NCBI GenBank assembly: GCA_963834755.1
Contig: CAWICQ010000012.1
Coordinates: 310,001 to 374,000, forward strand
DNA: 64,000 nucleotides
Direction: 5' to 3'
DNA from: Dokdonella_A sp963834755
Lineage (GTDB): Bacteria; Pseudomonadota; Gammaproteobacteria; Xanthomonadales; Rhodanobacteraceae
The translations under genes and the position numbers were made by a program. The notes under the pieces were generated by a model. It was not told the DNA's origin. It made no database searches and saw only the letters and a list, made by a program, of their open reading frames with translations. Position 1 is the first letter of the stretch, and each line of letters begins with the position of its first letter. Shown here one piece after another: positions 16,836-26,947 of this stretch.

Positions 16836-18171
16836 ATGACGTCCGAGGCACCTCGCAGCGCGGTCGATCTTCTCATCGAAGCCCGCTGGCTCGTGCCGGT
16901 CGAGCCGCACGGCGTCGTGCTCGAACATCACGCTGTCGCGATCGAAGGCGATCGCATTGCCGGAATCTTGCCGATCGCCGAGGCACGTAAGCGCTACGCA
17001 CCACGCGAACGTGTCGAACTTGCCGAGCACGTCGTTGATGCCCGGCCTCGTCAACGCGCACACGCACAATCCGATGACGCTGATGCGCGGTCTCGCCGAC
17101 GACCTGCCGCTGATGCGCTGGCTGCAGGATCACATCTGGCCGGCCGAAGCCAAGGCGATCAGCCCGGAATTCGTGCGCGACGGCGTCGAGCTCGCCATCG
17201 CCGAGATGCTGCGCGGCGGTACGACGTGCTGCAACGAAAATTACTTCTTCCCCGACGTGCAGGCGGCGACGTATCGCCGCCTCGGATTCCGCGCCATGGT
17301 CGCGTTGCCGATCATCGAATTTCCGAGCGCGTGGGCGAAGAGTCGCGACGAATACTTCGACAAAGGTCTCGCCGTCCACGACGAATTCCGCGGCGAGGCG
17401 CTGATCGGCACCAGCCTCGGCCCTCATGCGCCGTACACGGTTTCGGACGAAAGTTTCGAACGCATCCGCATGCTCGCCGATCAGCTCGATATTCCGGTGC
17501 ACCTGCACCTTCACGAAACCGCACAGGAAGTCGAAGACGCCAAACGCGAGCGCGGCGCGCGCCCGTTCGCGCGCATGCAGGCGCTCGGGCTTGTCAACGA
17601 TCATCTGATCGCCGTGCACATGACGCAGCTGACCGACGCCGAGATCGCGGCCTGCGCCGAAGCCGGCGTTTCGGTCGCGCATTGCGCCGAATCGAACCTC
17701 AAGCTCGCATCCGGATTCTGTCCCGCCGAGAAACTGCGCCGCGCCGGCGTCAATCTCGCGCTCGGCACCGACGGCTGCGCCAGCAACAACGATCTCGACA
17801 TGTTCGGCGAGATGCGCACCGCCGCGCTGCTCGCGAAAGCCGTCGCGAATGACGCCAGCGCGCTCGACGCCGCGAGCGCACTGCGCGCCGCGACGCTCGG
17901 CGGCGCGAAAGCGCTCGGCTGGAACGAGCGCATCGGCTCGATCGAAGTCGGCAAGCAGGCCGACCTCGTCGCGGTGCGTCTGGACGAGATCGAAACGCAG
18001 CCGATGTACAGCGTGATTTCGCAGATCGTCTATGCGGCGGGTCGGCAGCAGGTGTCGGATGTGTGGATCGCCGGAGTCCGCAAACTTTCCGATCGAACCT
18101 TGAGCGATCTGGATACGGTCGAATTGTGCGAGAAAGCGCGCCGCTGGCGCGATCGCCTGGCCGAAGGCTGA
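16836..18171 (+). CDS. mtaD: TRZ/ATZ-type amidohydrolase, methylthioadenosine/S-adenosylhomocysteine deaminase (frame interrupted)
   Basis: Read through one extra base near 17034 this gives a 444-residue amidohydrolase. The first frame runs to LAEH; the second continues LMPGLVNAHTHNPMTLMRG with the metal-binding HxH. It also has LHETAQEVEDAK, GLVNDHLIAVHMTQL and LGTDGCASNNDLDMFGEM, with His and Asp ligands. The MtaD type deaminates 5'-methylthioadenosine and S-adenosylhomocysteine. Pseudomonads have the same order mtaD-ubiG-HAD phosphatase, which supports the assignment. The break is a single-base insertion (GTCGTTGATG, expected GTC TTG ATG). Confidence 0.85.
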
Positions 18172-18307
18172 ATGAACGACTCCGCAACCCAGGCGATGAC
18201 CATTCATTCGACGTCCGCCGCGACCACGCACGGCGCTCCGTGGCCGCCGAATGCTCGGCATGACCACGGACAGAAGCGGCGCAGCGCGTCCGCGCTATGC
18301 TGACGCA

Positions 18308-19022
18308 ATGACCACGCCCACGATTGCCAACGTCAACCCGGCCGAAACCGCAAAATTCGACCGCCTCGCAGCGCGCTGGTGGGATCCGGACGGCGAATCG
18401 CGCCCGCTGCACGATCTCAATCCTGCGCGGCTGGCTTACATCGCCGATCGCACCACGCTGAAAGGCGCACGCGCGCTCGACGTCGGCTGCGGCGGCGGAT
18501 TGCTGAGCGAAGCGCTCGCGCGGGCAGGTGCGGACGTGACGGCGATCGATCTTGCTCCGGCCGTGCTGGATGTCGCGCGACTGCATCTGCACGAGAGCGG
18601 TCTTGAGCGTCGATTATCGCGAGGTGAGCGTCGAAGCGCTGGCCGGCGACATGCCGGGTCATTTCGACGTCATCACGTGCATGGAGATGCTCGAACACGT
18701 GCCCGATCCCGGCAGCGCGATTCGCGCCTGCGCGACGTTGCTGAAGCCGGGCGGCAAGCTGTTTCTGTCGACGTTGAATCGCACGCCGATGGCGTTCGGC
18801 GCGGCGATCCTCGGCGCGGAACATCTGCTGCGCCTGCTGCCGCGCGGCACGCATCACTATGCGCAGTTCTTGAAGCCGAGCGAAATCGCGGCCGAACTGC
18901 GCACGGCTGGACTTGCGCTCGATGATCTTTCCGGCATCGCCTACAACCCGTTCACGCGCAACGCGTGGTTGACCGAGAGCGTCGCGGTGAACTACCTCGC
19001 CTCTGCTTCGAAACCTTCATGA
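18308..19022 (+). CDS. ubiG: Ubiquinone biosynthesis O-methyltransferase (frame interrupted)
   Basis: With one extra base removed near 18608 this encodes 237 residues. It has ETAKFDRLAARWWDPDG at the N-terminus, the SAM motif LDVGCGGGLLSE, FDVITCMEMLEHVPDP and LKPGGKLFLSTLNRTPMA, all typical UbiG. It performs both O-methylations of ubiquinone synthesis. The first frame ends in ESGLE; the second resumes VDYREVSVEAL. The start at 18308 follows mtaD, and the stop overlaps the next gene by ATGA. Confidence 0.9.
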
Positions 19023-19684
19023 GCGCGATCCTGCCGCCGCGCGCGGTGCTGTTCGATCTCGATGGCACATTGGTCGATTCGGCGCCCGATCTCATCGCGG
19101 CCGTCGAAGCGCTGTGCAACGAGCTCGGCGCGCCGCCGCCGGATGCCCAGCGCGTGCGCGAAGTCGTCTCGGCGGGCGGTCGCGCGATGCTGCGTCGCGG
19201 GTTGCCGGGTGCGGACGAAGTCATGATCGACCAGTGGCTGCCGCGTTTCCTCGATATCTATTCCGTCAACATGGTGCGCCACACGCGTCTCTACGACGGA
19301 ATGGATGCGGTGCTCGCGGACTTCGAATCGCGCGGTATTCATTGGGGCGTCGTCACCAACAAACCGGGTTGGCTGGCGCGTCCGCTGCTCGAGCAGATGA
19401 AACTGGATGCGCGTTGCACGGCGCTCGTCACCGGCGATTGCCTTTCCGTGCGCAAGCCGGATCCCGCACCGGTGCTGCGCGCTTGCGAAATCGCTGGCGT
19501 CGAAGCGTTTGCGACGGCATTCGTCGGCGATGATCTGCGCGACGTGCTCGCCGGCCGCGCCGCGGGCGCCGTCACGATCGCCGCCGCGTGGGGTTATCTC
19601 GACGGTGGCGACCCGCATTCCTGGGGCGCCGATCACGTGGTCGATCTGCCGGCGGGCCTGCCGCGCGCACTCGGGATCGCGTGA
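19019..19684 (+). CDS. gph: HAD-family phosphatase, Gph/MupP type
   Basis: A 221-residue HAD hydrolase. Motif I is FDLDGTLVDSAPDL, motif II is VTNKPG, motif III includes the Lys of RKPDPAPVL, and motif IV is FVGDDLRDVLAGRAAG. It is usually annotated phosphoglycolate phosphatase. The position directly after ubiG also fits MupP, the N-acetylmuramate-6-phosphate phosphatase of the AmgK-MurU recycling route in pseudomonads; sequence alone does not separate them. The ATG overlaps the ubiG stop (ATGA), and its own stop overlaps the next GTG (GTGA). Confidence 0.88.
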   Translation: MSAILPPRAVLFDLDGTLVDSAPDLIAAVEALCNELGAPPPDAQRVREVVSAGGRAMLRRGLPGADEVMIDQWLPRFLDIYSVNMVRHTRLYDGMDAVLADFESRGIHWGVVTNKPGWLARPLLEQMKLDARCTALVTGDCLSVRKPDPAPVLRACEIAGVEAFATAFVGDDLRDVLAGRAAGAVTIAAAWGYLDGGDPHSWGADHVVDLPAGLPRALGIA

Positions 19685-20521
19685 GCGCCGAACCGCCCGC
19701 GGCGCCGCTCGCGAGTTTCGAAGCGAAGTGGTCGCAGGCTTATCCGGAATTCGGTCTTGCGCTGAAGTTCGTGCGCGGACCTGCGCGCAGCGAGTGCAGC
19801 GCCTTCGCATGCCTCGTGTTCGAGCTCGAGCACGCCGCATTCGGAATCCGCGAAGCGCAACCCGCGGCAATCAAGCTGCAATGGTGGGTGGAGGAATTCG
19901 CGCGCGTCGCCAAGAACGAAGCGAGGCATCCGCTGACGCAAGTTCTGGCGTCGCGCCTTCGCGCGAATGCCGTCGACGCTAGCGCAATGGCAGCACGTCG
20001 TCGTCGGTGCGATGGTCCAGCGCGATACGGAGCCCGCGGCCGGATCGGCCGCCTTGCTCGACGGCTATGCACGACTTTACAAGCCGATCGGCGCGATCGA
20101 CGCCGCACTGTTTGGAACGAACGCCGACGCCGTCGCTGCGGCGCTCGGCCTGACGCGCGCACTGCGCGAGACCGCCGCGCTGCCGTACGTCATGCGCGAC
20201 GGCACGTTGCCATTGCCTCTGGATCTCCTGGCGCGTCACCGTCTCGCGCGCGGCGATCTTTCGACCACATCGCCGGCGCGCAGCGCCGCGTTGCGTGAAT
20301 GGTTCGACTCCCTCGCTGTCAGGTTGTCGGCGCTGGTCGCTGCCGAGGCGGCGAAAGGTTTGGGCCTCGTGCGCGCATCGATGACGGCTGCGAATGCGCG
20401 GCGTGCGTCGCAAGCGGCGCGAGCGAGCGAGCCGCTCGGCGCGATCCGGCCGGCGCTCGCAAGCCTGTCTGTGCCGGTGGTCTGGTCGGCGTGGCGGGCG
20501 GCGCGTCGTTCACCGGCGTGA
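19681..20521 (+). CDS. Squalene/phytoene synthase family protein (frame interrupted)
   Basis: Starts at GTG overlapping the phosphatase stop. Removing one base around 19970-19985 joins FEAKWSQAYPEFGLALKFV ... LQWWVEEFARV to LAQWQHVVVGAM ... ALFGTNADAV, giving about 279 residues. This is the PF00494 fold in the divergent form found in proteobacteria (also related to NDUFAF6). The DxxxD prenyl-diphosphate motifs are not clear, so catalytic synthesis of squalene or phytoene is uncertain. The gene is embedded in the mtaD-ubiG operon, as in other Xanthomonadales. Confidence 0.65.
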
Positions 20522-20623
20522 ACGCAGAATCGGCGGCGCCACGCCTGATAGGCTATTGACCCTGGCGTTCGCGACCACCAGATCGTCGTGGGCGCGAAAC
20601 GCCGAGGACTGAGAGAACAAGAT

Positions 20624-21554
20624 ATGTCTGCACGGGAAAACACATTGCGCGTCATGCCCGACGTTGCCACCGAAGCGCCTCCCGGCCTCGGCAGCCGGCT
20701 CGATCTGGTCGGTATGGACGAGATCCAGTTGCCCGTGCTGATCGCGCAGCCGGACGGCGTCGCGCAACGCGTCAGCGCTCGCGTCGCCGCGTTCGTCAAT
20801 CTCGAAGATCCGGAGGCGCGCGGCATTCACATGTCGCGGCTGTATCTGCATCTCGACCGTCACTTGTCGAGCGAACCGCTGACGCCGTGCGCGCTGCGGC
20901 GCGTGCTGCGCGATTTTCTCGATTCGCACGCCGATCTTTCGAGCCGGGCCGAGCTTCGCATCCGCTTCGATCACTTGCTGCGTCGACCGGCGCTCGCAAG
21001 CGCGAACAGCGGCTGGCGTGCGTATCCGGTCGAAGTCGGCGCGGTGCTCGACCGCAACGGTTTCACGTCGGAGCTTGCCGTCAGCGTGTCCGTATTCGAG
21101 CACGTGTCCTGCATCGGCCGCGCTAGCGCGTCAATTGATCCAGGAACGTTTCGCAAAGGATTTCGCCGAGAACAAGACGATCGATCGCGATGCCGTACTG
21201 GCATGGCTTGGCAGCGAAGAGGGCATCGTCGCAACACCGCACAGCCAGCGCAGCACGGCCGATGTGCGCGTCCGCCTTACATCCGGATTCGATTTTCCGA
21301 TCGTCGATGTGATCGATCTCGTTGAAGACGCGCTCAAGACGCCGGTGCAGACCGCCGTCAAGCGCGAGGACGAACAAGCGTTCGCGCTCGCCAACGGCCA
21401 GAACCTGATGTTTTGCGAAGATGCGGCGCGACGCATACAGCGTGCACTCGATGCGGATGAGCGCATCGCCGATTTCCGCGTGCGCGCGACGCATCATGAG
21501 AGCTTGCATCCGCATGATGCGGTGGCGGTGGCGACGAAAGGCGCTTCTAGCTAG
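20624..21554 (+). CDS. folE2: GTP cyclohydrolase FolE2 (GCYH-IB) (frame interrupted)
   Basis: Read through one extra base near 21088 it encodes about 309 residues. It has GMDEIQLPVLI, RGIHMSRLYLHL, and, across the shift, the catalytic region SVSV / PYSSTCPASAALARQLI with the conserved Cys. Then come DRDAVLAWLG, VDVIDLVEDALKTPVQT, REDEQAFA and the ending HESLHPHDAVA. It forms dihydroneopterin triphosphate from GTP for folate and queuosine synthesis, with a metal requirement unlike FolE. It ends 14 bases before a convergent gene. Confidence 0.9.
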
Positions 21555-21568
21555 CGCGCCAAAGAGAC

Positions 21569-23053
21569 TTACTGATCGCAGAGTCCATCAAAGCCATCAA
21601 CGAATATCCGTTCATCGGGCTCGCCGTGCCACTCGAAGGCACCGATGTCGGCGGCAACACCGGCGACGCGGCCAGCGCCCCTTTGATCCAATAGCAATCC
21701 AGCTGGACTGCTACCCTTGTCGATTGCCGGGCTGGTATGTCCAAGTCCATGTGTCAGCGTTGGGCCACCGTTATTGAGAAGGGGTTCTAGCTGAGGGCAG
21801 GACGTTCGAATCGTGTCGTTAGGTAACCCTATCGTCGATGAAGTGATCAGGTTGTCTGCTCCACTCACTAGCGTGGCGACCGTTCCGCCGAGATCGTTAG
21901 GACCATTCGCACCTGCATTTGCGGCGATGATCGAACTCTCGACGTCTAATGGAGCTTGTCCCACGTATACGCCCGCTCCGTTGATGCTGTCATCTCGATT
22001 GAACGCAACCGTGCTATTCGCGAGCTTCAGATACGCCTGCACAGAGATTCCGCCAAATTTCTCTGCAGAATTTCCAGAAATCGTGCTGTTGAATATTTTC
22101 GCAACTCCGCCGACGCCTACGTAGTCGTGAGCAATACCACCTGTTTTGATAGCACTGTTGTGCGATACCGTGGAGGCGATGAGCTCCATGTAGCTTCCCT
22201 GGACAAACACGCCGCCGCCGTAACTTGAACTTTGGTCGTTAGCGACGGCTTCATCGTCGCTGATGGTGCTGTACATCGCGATAAAATTGCCGTGGACCTC
22301 GGCACCACCCCCATGAGCGCCGCCGCCCTGGGTACTGTTCGCAGAGCTGAACGTGACCGAGCTGCTATGCAATCCTAGGTAACCGGCAGCGTAGATAGCG
22401 CCGCCCATTGCGATATCGAGTCCGTATCCTGTAACGACGCAGCGCGTCACAGTGGACGCAACCAGGTACACGTCTCCCTTTGAATATATGCAGCCGCCTC
22501 GCGGTGCGGCGCTGGCGACGTACTTGCCGTCCGCGATCGTGACGCCGCTGATGGATAGCGTGCCTGTTCCTAGATGTCGAAAAATGCTCGATTGTCCGTT
22601 TCCATCGATGGTTAGCTTTTCCGCACCCGGGCCGACCAGTGAAAGGTTGTCCTGATTGATCAAGATATGTCGAGGCGTGTGGCTGTCATCGAGTGTAATC
22701 GTGCTACAGGGCATCGGAATCTGCGTGAGATCGATCGTGTCTCCACTGACGGCGAGTCCGACGAGCGTTCGCAGGCTGTGCGCACTGTTGTCGTCAGCGC
22801 AGGTATCGACGTAGTACGTCGACGCCGACGAAGGGTTGTGCCGCGGTGGATTCCCCGAGTTAGTAGACTTCGCAGTGCCGATTTGAGACGGCGCTGCGAA
22901 AACCGATGGCAGGCGACCGCGCGCTGGCGGCGCCAATTCATCCGAGTTCTCGGCACTTTGTGCAGAGGTGAGACTGAATCCCAGCGCGAGTGCGAGGCAG
23001 GCTGCCAGCGGATTTGGCCGAGACAGACGGAATAGCGGCAATGGCGTGAACAT
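21569..23053 (-). CDS. Secreted right-handed beta-helix protein with choice-of-anchor-Q-like C-terminus and IFVDGFD tail
   Basis: A 494-residue protein from the ATG at 23053 (AGAAGGA seven bases upstream). Residues 1-31 are a signal peptide (PLAACLALALGFSLTSAQS). Then come many short repeats such as SGVTIADGKY, SSVTFSSANS, STVSHNSAIKTGGIAH and STISGNSAEKFGG, the ladder of a parallel beta-helix. The DQRGAG ... DIGAFE segment is the ending of choice-of-anchor Q proteins. The C-terminus is ERIFVDGFDGLCDQ. The gene looks poorer in GC than its neighbours, which suggests recent transfer. It is probably a surface or extracellular protein; no catalytic domain is seen. Confidence 0.78.
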   Translation of the reverse strand: MFTPLPLFRLSRPNPLAACLALALGFSLTSAQSAENSDELAPPARGRLPSVFAAPSQIGTAKSTNSGNPPRHNPSSASTYYVDTCADDNSAHSLRTLVGLAVSGDTIDLTQIPMPCSTITLDDSHTPRHILINQDNLSLVGPGAEKLTIDGNGQSSIFRHLGTGTLSISGVTIADGKYVASAAPRGGCIYSKGDVYLVASTVTRCVVTGYGLDIAMGGAIYAAGYLGLHSSSVTFSSANSTQGGGAHGGGAEVHGNFIAMYSTISDDEAVANDQSSSYGGGVFVQGSYMELIASTVSHNSAIKTGGIAHDYVGVGGVAKIFNSTISGNSAEKFGGISVQAYLKLANSTVAFNRDDSINGAGVYVGQAPLDVESSIIAANAGANGPNDLGGTVATLVSGADNLITSSTIGLPNDTIRTSCPQLEPLLNNGGPTLTHGLGHTSPAIDKGSSPAGLLLDQRGAGRVAGVAADIGAFEWHGEPDERIFVDGFDGLCDQ

Positions 23054-23296
23054 GGGCGAATCCTTCTCCAGAAGGGGGCGGCGCTCGAGCCGCTTGGCGT
23101 TCGGTGCGATCGACGCCATGGCTTGATTACGCTACGGCGAAAGCGCCGCCTGCCAGCTAATACGGCGCCGGCGACGAAACCGGACAACGTGTGGCGTCGC
23201 GACGCCGCGAAGCGCGATGCGACACGCGATCAGCTCCTTTACTCTTCGCCGAAAATCCGGGTGCCTTTGGCGGCGCGGCTCCGCGCGTCGGCGGCA

Positions 23297-24233
23297 CTAG
23301 TTCGACGGCTCCATCAGAAGCAGCGGGTCGAGGCGCACGTTGAACCAGTTCATGCCCCAGTGCAGATGCGGCCCGGTCGCACGGCCGGTCATGCCGACGG
23401 CGCCGATGATCTGGCCTTGCTCGACGCGCTCGCCGACTTTGACGTCGACGCGCGAGAGATGCAGGAAGTTCGAGCTGACGCCGCGACCGTGATCGATCAG
23501 CACGGTGCCGCCGGTGAGATAGAGGCCCGAATCGGCGAACGTCACGATGCCACCCGCGGGCGCTTTCACCGGCGTGCCCTGCGGCACGGCGATGTCCATG
23601 CCGGGATGCGGTGATTTCGGCACGTCCTTGCCTTTCACGACGTACACGCGCTGGCTGCCGAAGCGTCCGCTGATGCGCCCTTCGACCGGCCAGATGAACT
23701 TCGCGAGGAAATCGTCGCGCGCGTCGTCGCGTGCGCGCGCGGCGACGACGCGCGCTTGTTCGCGTTTGATGCGCTCGGCGATGTCGGGCGGCGGTTCGAC
23801 GGTTTCCGGCGGCACGCCTTCGATGCGCTCGACCGGCCAGTCGCGCGGCGTGACCGCGATTTCGACGTGGTCGCGATGGCCGTTGCGTTCGCGCACGTCG
23901 ACGCCGACGGGGCCTTTTTCATCGCGGCCGACGCCGAAGACGACGTCGCCGTTTTCGCTGACGAGGAGGTCGCGCTCTGCGAAGCGCACGCGGCTGCCGG
24001 GCGTGACCTTGCCGATGACGAGTGCGCCTTGCGAGACGGAGTGCGGGAATTCGTACTGCTGGTCGGGCGGCGTTTCGGCGGGCGCTCGTCCAAGCCGCGC
24101 CGAGCGCCAATGTCATCGTCATCCCGGCGAAAGCCGGGAACCATCTCTTCCGGCGTGAATCTCCGGCCGAGGAGCTGGATCCTCGCGTTTGCGGGGATGA
24201 CAAGGAATGGGCGCGGCCGGCGAATCCGGTCAT
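23297..24233 (-). CDS. M23-family (LytM) metallopeptidase (frame interrupted, N-terminus disrupted by a repeat)
   Basis: The C-terminal part (23297-24070) is unambiguous: PVEGRISGRFGSQRVY, the zinc residues in HPGMDIAVPQGTPVKA and the HLH of GPHLHWGM. It also has an upstream beta-rich region with FPHSVSQGALVIGKVTPGS. It should cleave peptidoglycan cross-bridges in the periplasm, or act as a non-enzymatic activator. One extra base near 24070 separates it from a short hydrophobic leader (TLALGAAWTSA). The leader frame opens at an ATG (24231-24233) overlapping the pyrC stop. The repeat at 24118-24201 then lies inside the leader, so the start is uncertain. Confidence 0.7.
24118..24201. repeat. 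Dispersed repeat family B, copy inside the M23 peptidase leader
   Basis: An 84-base element with terminal inverted repeats GTCATCCC / GGGATGAC and the internal hairpin CCCGGCGAAAGCCGGG. Its length is exactly 28 codons, and it keeps the minus-strand frame open between the start at 24233 and the hydrophobic leader. Related copies: 41451-41525 and 52711-52787. Confidence 0.75.
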
Positions 24234-25565
24234 CGCGCAAACTCCAGCCGCCGCCCGCGCACGGTGTCGTCGAGCTCGCCGTCTCGCCACGCCAGCTCGC
24301 CGTTGACGAACGTCGCCGCGATGCTCGAGCGGAACGTGAAGCCTTCGAACGGCGACCAGCCGCATTTCGACAGCACGTCGGCGGCGGTCACGGCGTGTGG
24401 CTTGCGCGGATCGACGAGGACCAGATCCGCGTGATAACCCTCGCGCAGGTAGCCGCGCTCGCGCACGTTGAACAATGTCGCCGGCGCGTGCGAAACGGCT
24501 TCGACGACGCGTTCGAGCGTCAGCTTGCCATCGAGCACGCGTTCGATCGCGCATTGCAGCGCGTATTGCACCAGCGGAAGTCCCGACGGTGCGCGCGTGT
24601 ACGGTTCCGCCTTTTCGCTGGCGAGGTGCGGCGCGTGGTCGGTCGCGAGCACGTCGATGCGATGTTCGGCGAGCGCCCGCGTGATCGCATCGCGATCGGC
24701 GGCGGTCTTGATTGCCGGGATTGCACTTGATGCGGTTGCCGAGCCGCGCGTAATCGGCGTCGCTGAAGTGGAGGTAATGCACGCAGGTCTCGGCGGTAAT
24801 GCGCTTGCCGGCGACTGGGCCAGGTTCGAACAGCGCGCACTCGTCCGCGGTCGAGATGTGCAGCACGTGCAGGCGCGTACCGTGTTTTCGCGCCAGCGAG
24901 ATCGCCAGTTTGGTCGACTTGACGCACGCTTCGCGCGAACGGATCAGTGGGTGTTGATCGGGGGGAATGTCATCGCCCCAGATCGCGCGCGCTTTCTCTT
25001 CGTTGGCGATGATCGTCGGCGTGTCCTCGCAGTGCGTGATGATCGGCACCGGTGCATCGCGAAAGATCGCATCAAGTGTCGCCGGATCGTCCACCAGCAT
25101 GTTGCCGGTCGATGCGCCCATGAACACCTTGATGCCGGGTGCCGCGAGCGGATCGAGATGCCGGATGTCCTCGATGTTGTCGTTGGTCGCGCCGAGATAG
25201 AACGCGTAGTTGACGCGCGAGACTTCGGCCGCGCGCGCGTATTTTGCTTCGAGCGCCGCGCGATTCACCGCGGGCGGTCTGGTGTTCGGCATTTCCATGT
25301 AGCTGGTAATGCCGCCGGCGAGGCAGGCGCGCGATTCGCTCTCGATGTCGGCCTTGTAGGTGAGGCCGGGCTCGCGGAAGTGCACCTGGTCGTCGATCAT
25401 GCCCGGCAGCAGCCAGCGGCCGTTGGCATCGAGCACGCGCTCGCCGCCGCGCGCGGTGAGATCTTGCCCGATGCGATGGATGCGGCCGTCGCGGATGCTG
25501 ACGTCGCCCGTTTCGCGACGGCCTTCGTTGACGATCTCGGCGTTGATGATGAGCCAGTCAGTCAT
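24230..25565 (-). CDS. pyrC: Dihydroorotase (frame interrupted)
   Basis: One extra base near 24716 divides a 444-residue dihydroorotase. The first frame has PGMIDDQVHFREPG with the HxH-type metal site (HFR), PNTRPP, KVFMGASTGNM, HCEDTPT and LHVLHIST. The second has VLATDHAPH, the catalytic Asp/His segment, and the typical C-terminus. It closes N-carbamoyl-aspartate to dihydroorotate in pyrimidine synthesis. Its start overlaps the yidD stop by 8 bases. The break reads AATCCCGGCAATC where AATCCCGCAATC is expected. Confidence 0.92.
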
Positions 25566-25821
25566 CGCGTGGTGTAACTCCTGTCGCCGTATGCGGCCAC
25601 CATTGAAACTCTTCGGGAACCGGATCGAGGCCGCCGGCGCACAGCGGCTGGCAGCGCAGGATACGCAGAAATCCCAGCCAGCCTCCGCGCGCGGCGCCGA
25701 AGCGCGCGACGGCGACGCGTGCGTAGTCCGAACAGCTCGGATGGAACCGGCAGCGCGATCCGAACAGCGGACTCAGCCAACGTTTGTAACATTGCAGCAT
25801 CAGGATGACGATGCGCGACAC
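25558..25821 (-). CDS. yidD: Membrane protein insertion efficiency factor YidD
   Basis: An 87-residue protein with the YidD signature CYKRWLSPLFGSRCRFHPSCSDYA and the later CQPLCAGGLDPVP. It has an N-terminal amphipathic segment and lies at the inner membrane, where it assists YidC-dependent insertion. In many bacteria it sits in the rpmH-rnpA-yidD-yidC cluster; here it is coupled to pyrC instead, overlapping its start by 8 bases. Confidence 0.95.
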   Translation of the reverse strand: MSRIVILMLQCYKRWLSPLFGSRCRFHPSCSDYARVAVARFGAARGGWLGFLRILRCQPLCAGGLDPVPEEFQWWPHTATGVTPRDD

Positions 25822-26053
25822 GAGCGTTCGACTCCGAGTTCTTCCATGCGCGGCCTCGCCAGAGTATGCATCGGCGCTTACGGCAACACAGCGTCGGGGT
25901 CGCGGCTCGCGATGAAAATCCGTGCTCCGCGGCGGCCACCGCGGGCGAGCGCTCCCACGCAGGCGCCCGTCGCGACTGGGATTTCGGCGGTTGCCGGGGG
26001 GTGGGACTTAGGCTATAACACGCGGCCGCCGAATATTGAGGTGGACGCAAGCA

Positions 26054-26947
26054 ATGGCAAAGAGCAAACCGGCGCGGCCCAATCGCGCCAACAAGGCGAA
26101 GGCTCCAGCGCGCGGCAAGACCGTCGCGCGCGCCGGCGCTGGCAAGGCGCACAAAGCGCCGGTGAAGTCCGCCGCCAAGGCGAAACGGGCGCCTGTCGCC
26201 GTGAAGAAAGTCGCGAACAAACTGGCGAACAAACCGGCGGCCAAGGCGGTCAAACCGGTCGCCAAGCCGGCACCGCCGAAAGCGCCGATCAAGACCGCGC
26301 CGGTCAAGACCGCGCCGGTCAAGACCGCGTCCGCGACGAAAAAGGCCGTTGTCGCGTCGAAGCCTTCAGTGAAGCCCAGCAATCTCGAAAAGCAGTCCGG
26401 GAAGTCAGTGAGTACGAGCAAGCCCTCCGTTACACATTCAGCAAGTTCCAAAGGCGCCAAGGCACGAGCCGTTGCGCCGGCAACCGACAGCGGCGTGACC
26501 ATGCAGGACGGGCGCTATGCGCTGCCGACCACGGTCCGCATCGAGCTTCCGAACGGCTACAAGCCGACGGCGAAAGAGGAATACATGAGCCCGCGCCAGC
26601 TCGAATACTTCCGGCGCAAGCTCGGCAAGTGGCGCGAAGAGCTGGTCGAGGAAAGTCGCCAGACGATCGAGAGCCTGCGCGATGAAGTGCGCGATGTCGG
26701 CGACGAAGCCGAGCGCGCGACGCGCGAGACCGAAAACTCGCTGGAGCTGCGCACGCGCGACCGCTACCGCAAACTGATCGCCAAGATCGACAAGGCGCTC
26801 AAGCGCATCGAGGAAGGCCGCTACGGCTACTGCGAAGAGACCGATGAGGAAATCGGCCTCGAACGTCTCGAAGCGCGGCCGATCGCGACGCTGAGCCTCG
26901 ACGCGCAGGAGCGTTGGGAACATCGCCAGAAGCAGATGGGCGATTGA
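26054..26947 (+). CDS. dksA: RNA polymerase-binding regulator DksA with long basic N-terminal extension
   Basis: A 297-residue protein. Residues 1-155 are Ala/Lys/Pro-rich and histone-H1-like, with short repeats such as IKTAPVKTAPVKT. Residues 160-297 are DksA: YMSPRQLEYFRRKL, the coiled coil with the DxxDxA-type tip (DVGDEAERATRETE), LELRTRDRYRKLIAKIDKAL and YGYCEETDEEIGLERLEARP. Of the four zinc cysteines only one remains (CEET, then LSLDAQ instead of CxxC), as in other Xanthomonadales and alphaproteobacteria. It acts with ppGpp on rRNA and biosynthetic promoters. An upstream ATG at 26036 is less likely. Confidence 0.93.
   Translation: MAKSKPARPNRANKAKAPARGKTVARAGAGKAHKAPVKSAAKAKRAPVAVKKVANKLANKPAAKAVKPVAKPAPPKAPIKTAPVKTAPVKTASATKKAVVASKPSVKPSNLEKQSGKSVSTSKPSVTHSASSKGAKARAVAPATDSGVTMQDGRYALPTTVRIELPNGYKPTAKEEYMSPRQLEYFRRKLGKWREELVEESRQTIESLRDEVRDVGDEAERATRETENSLELRTRDRYRKLIAKIDKALKRIEEGRYGYCEETDEEIGLERLEARPIATLSLDAQERWEHRQKQMGD

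Noticed and set aside
19681..20521. Carotenoid or hopanoid gene cluster
   Set aside because: Only one divergent phytoene/squalene synthase-type gene is present, in a ubiquinone-linked operon, with no desaturase, cyclase or hpn genes.
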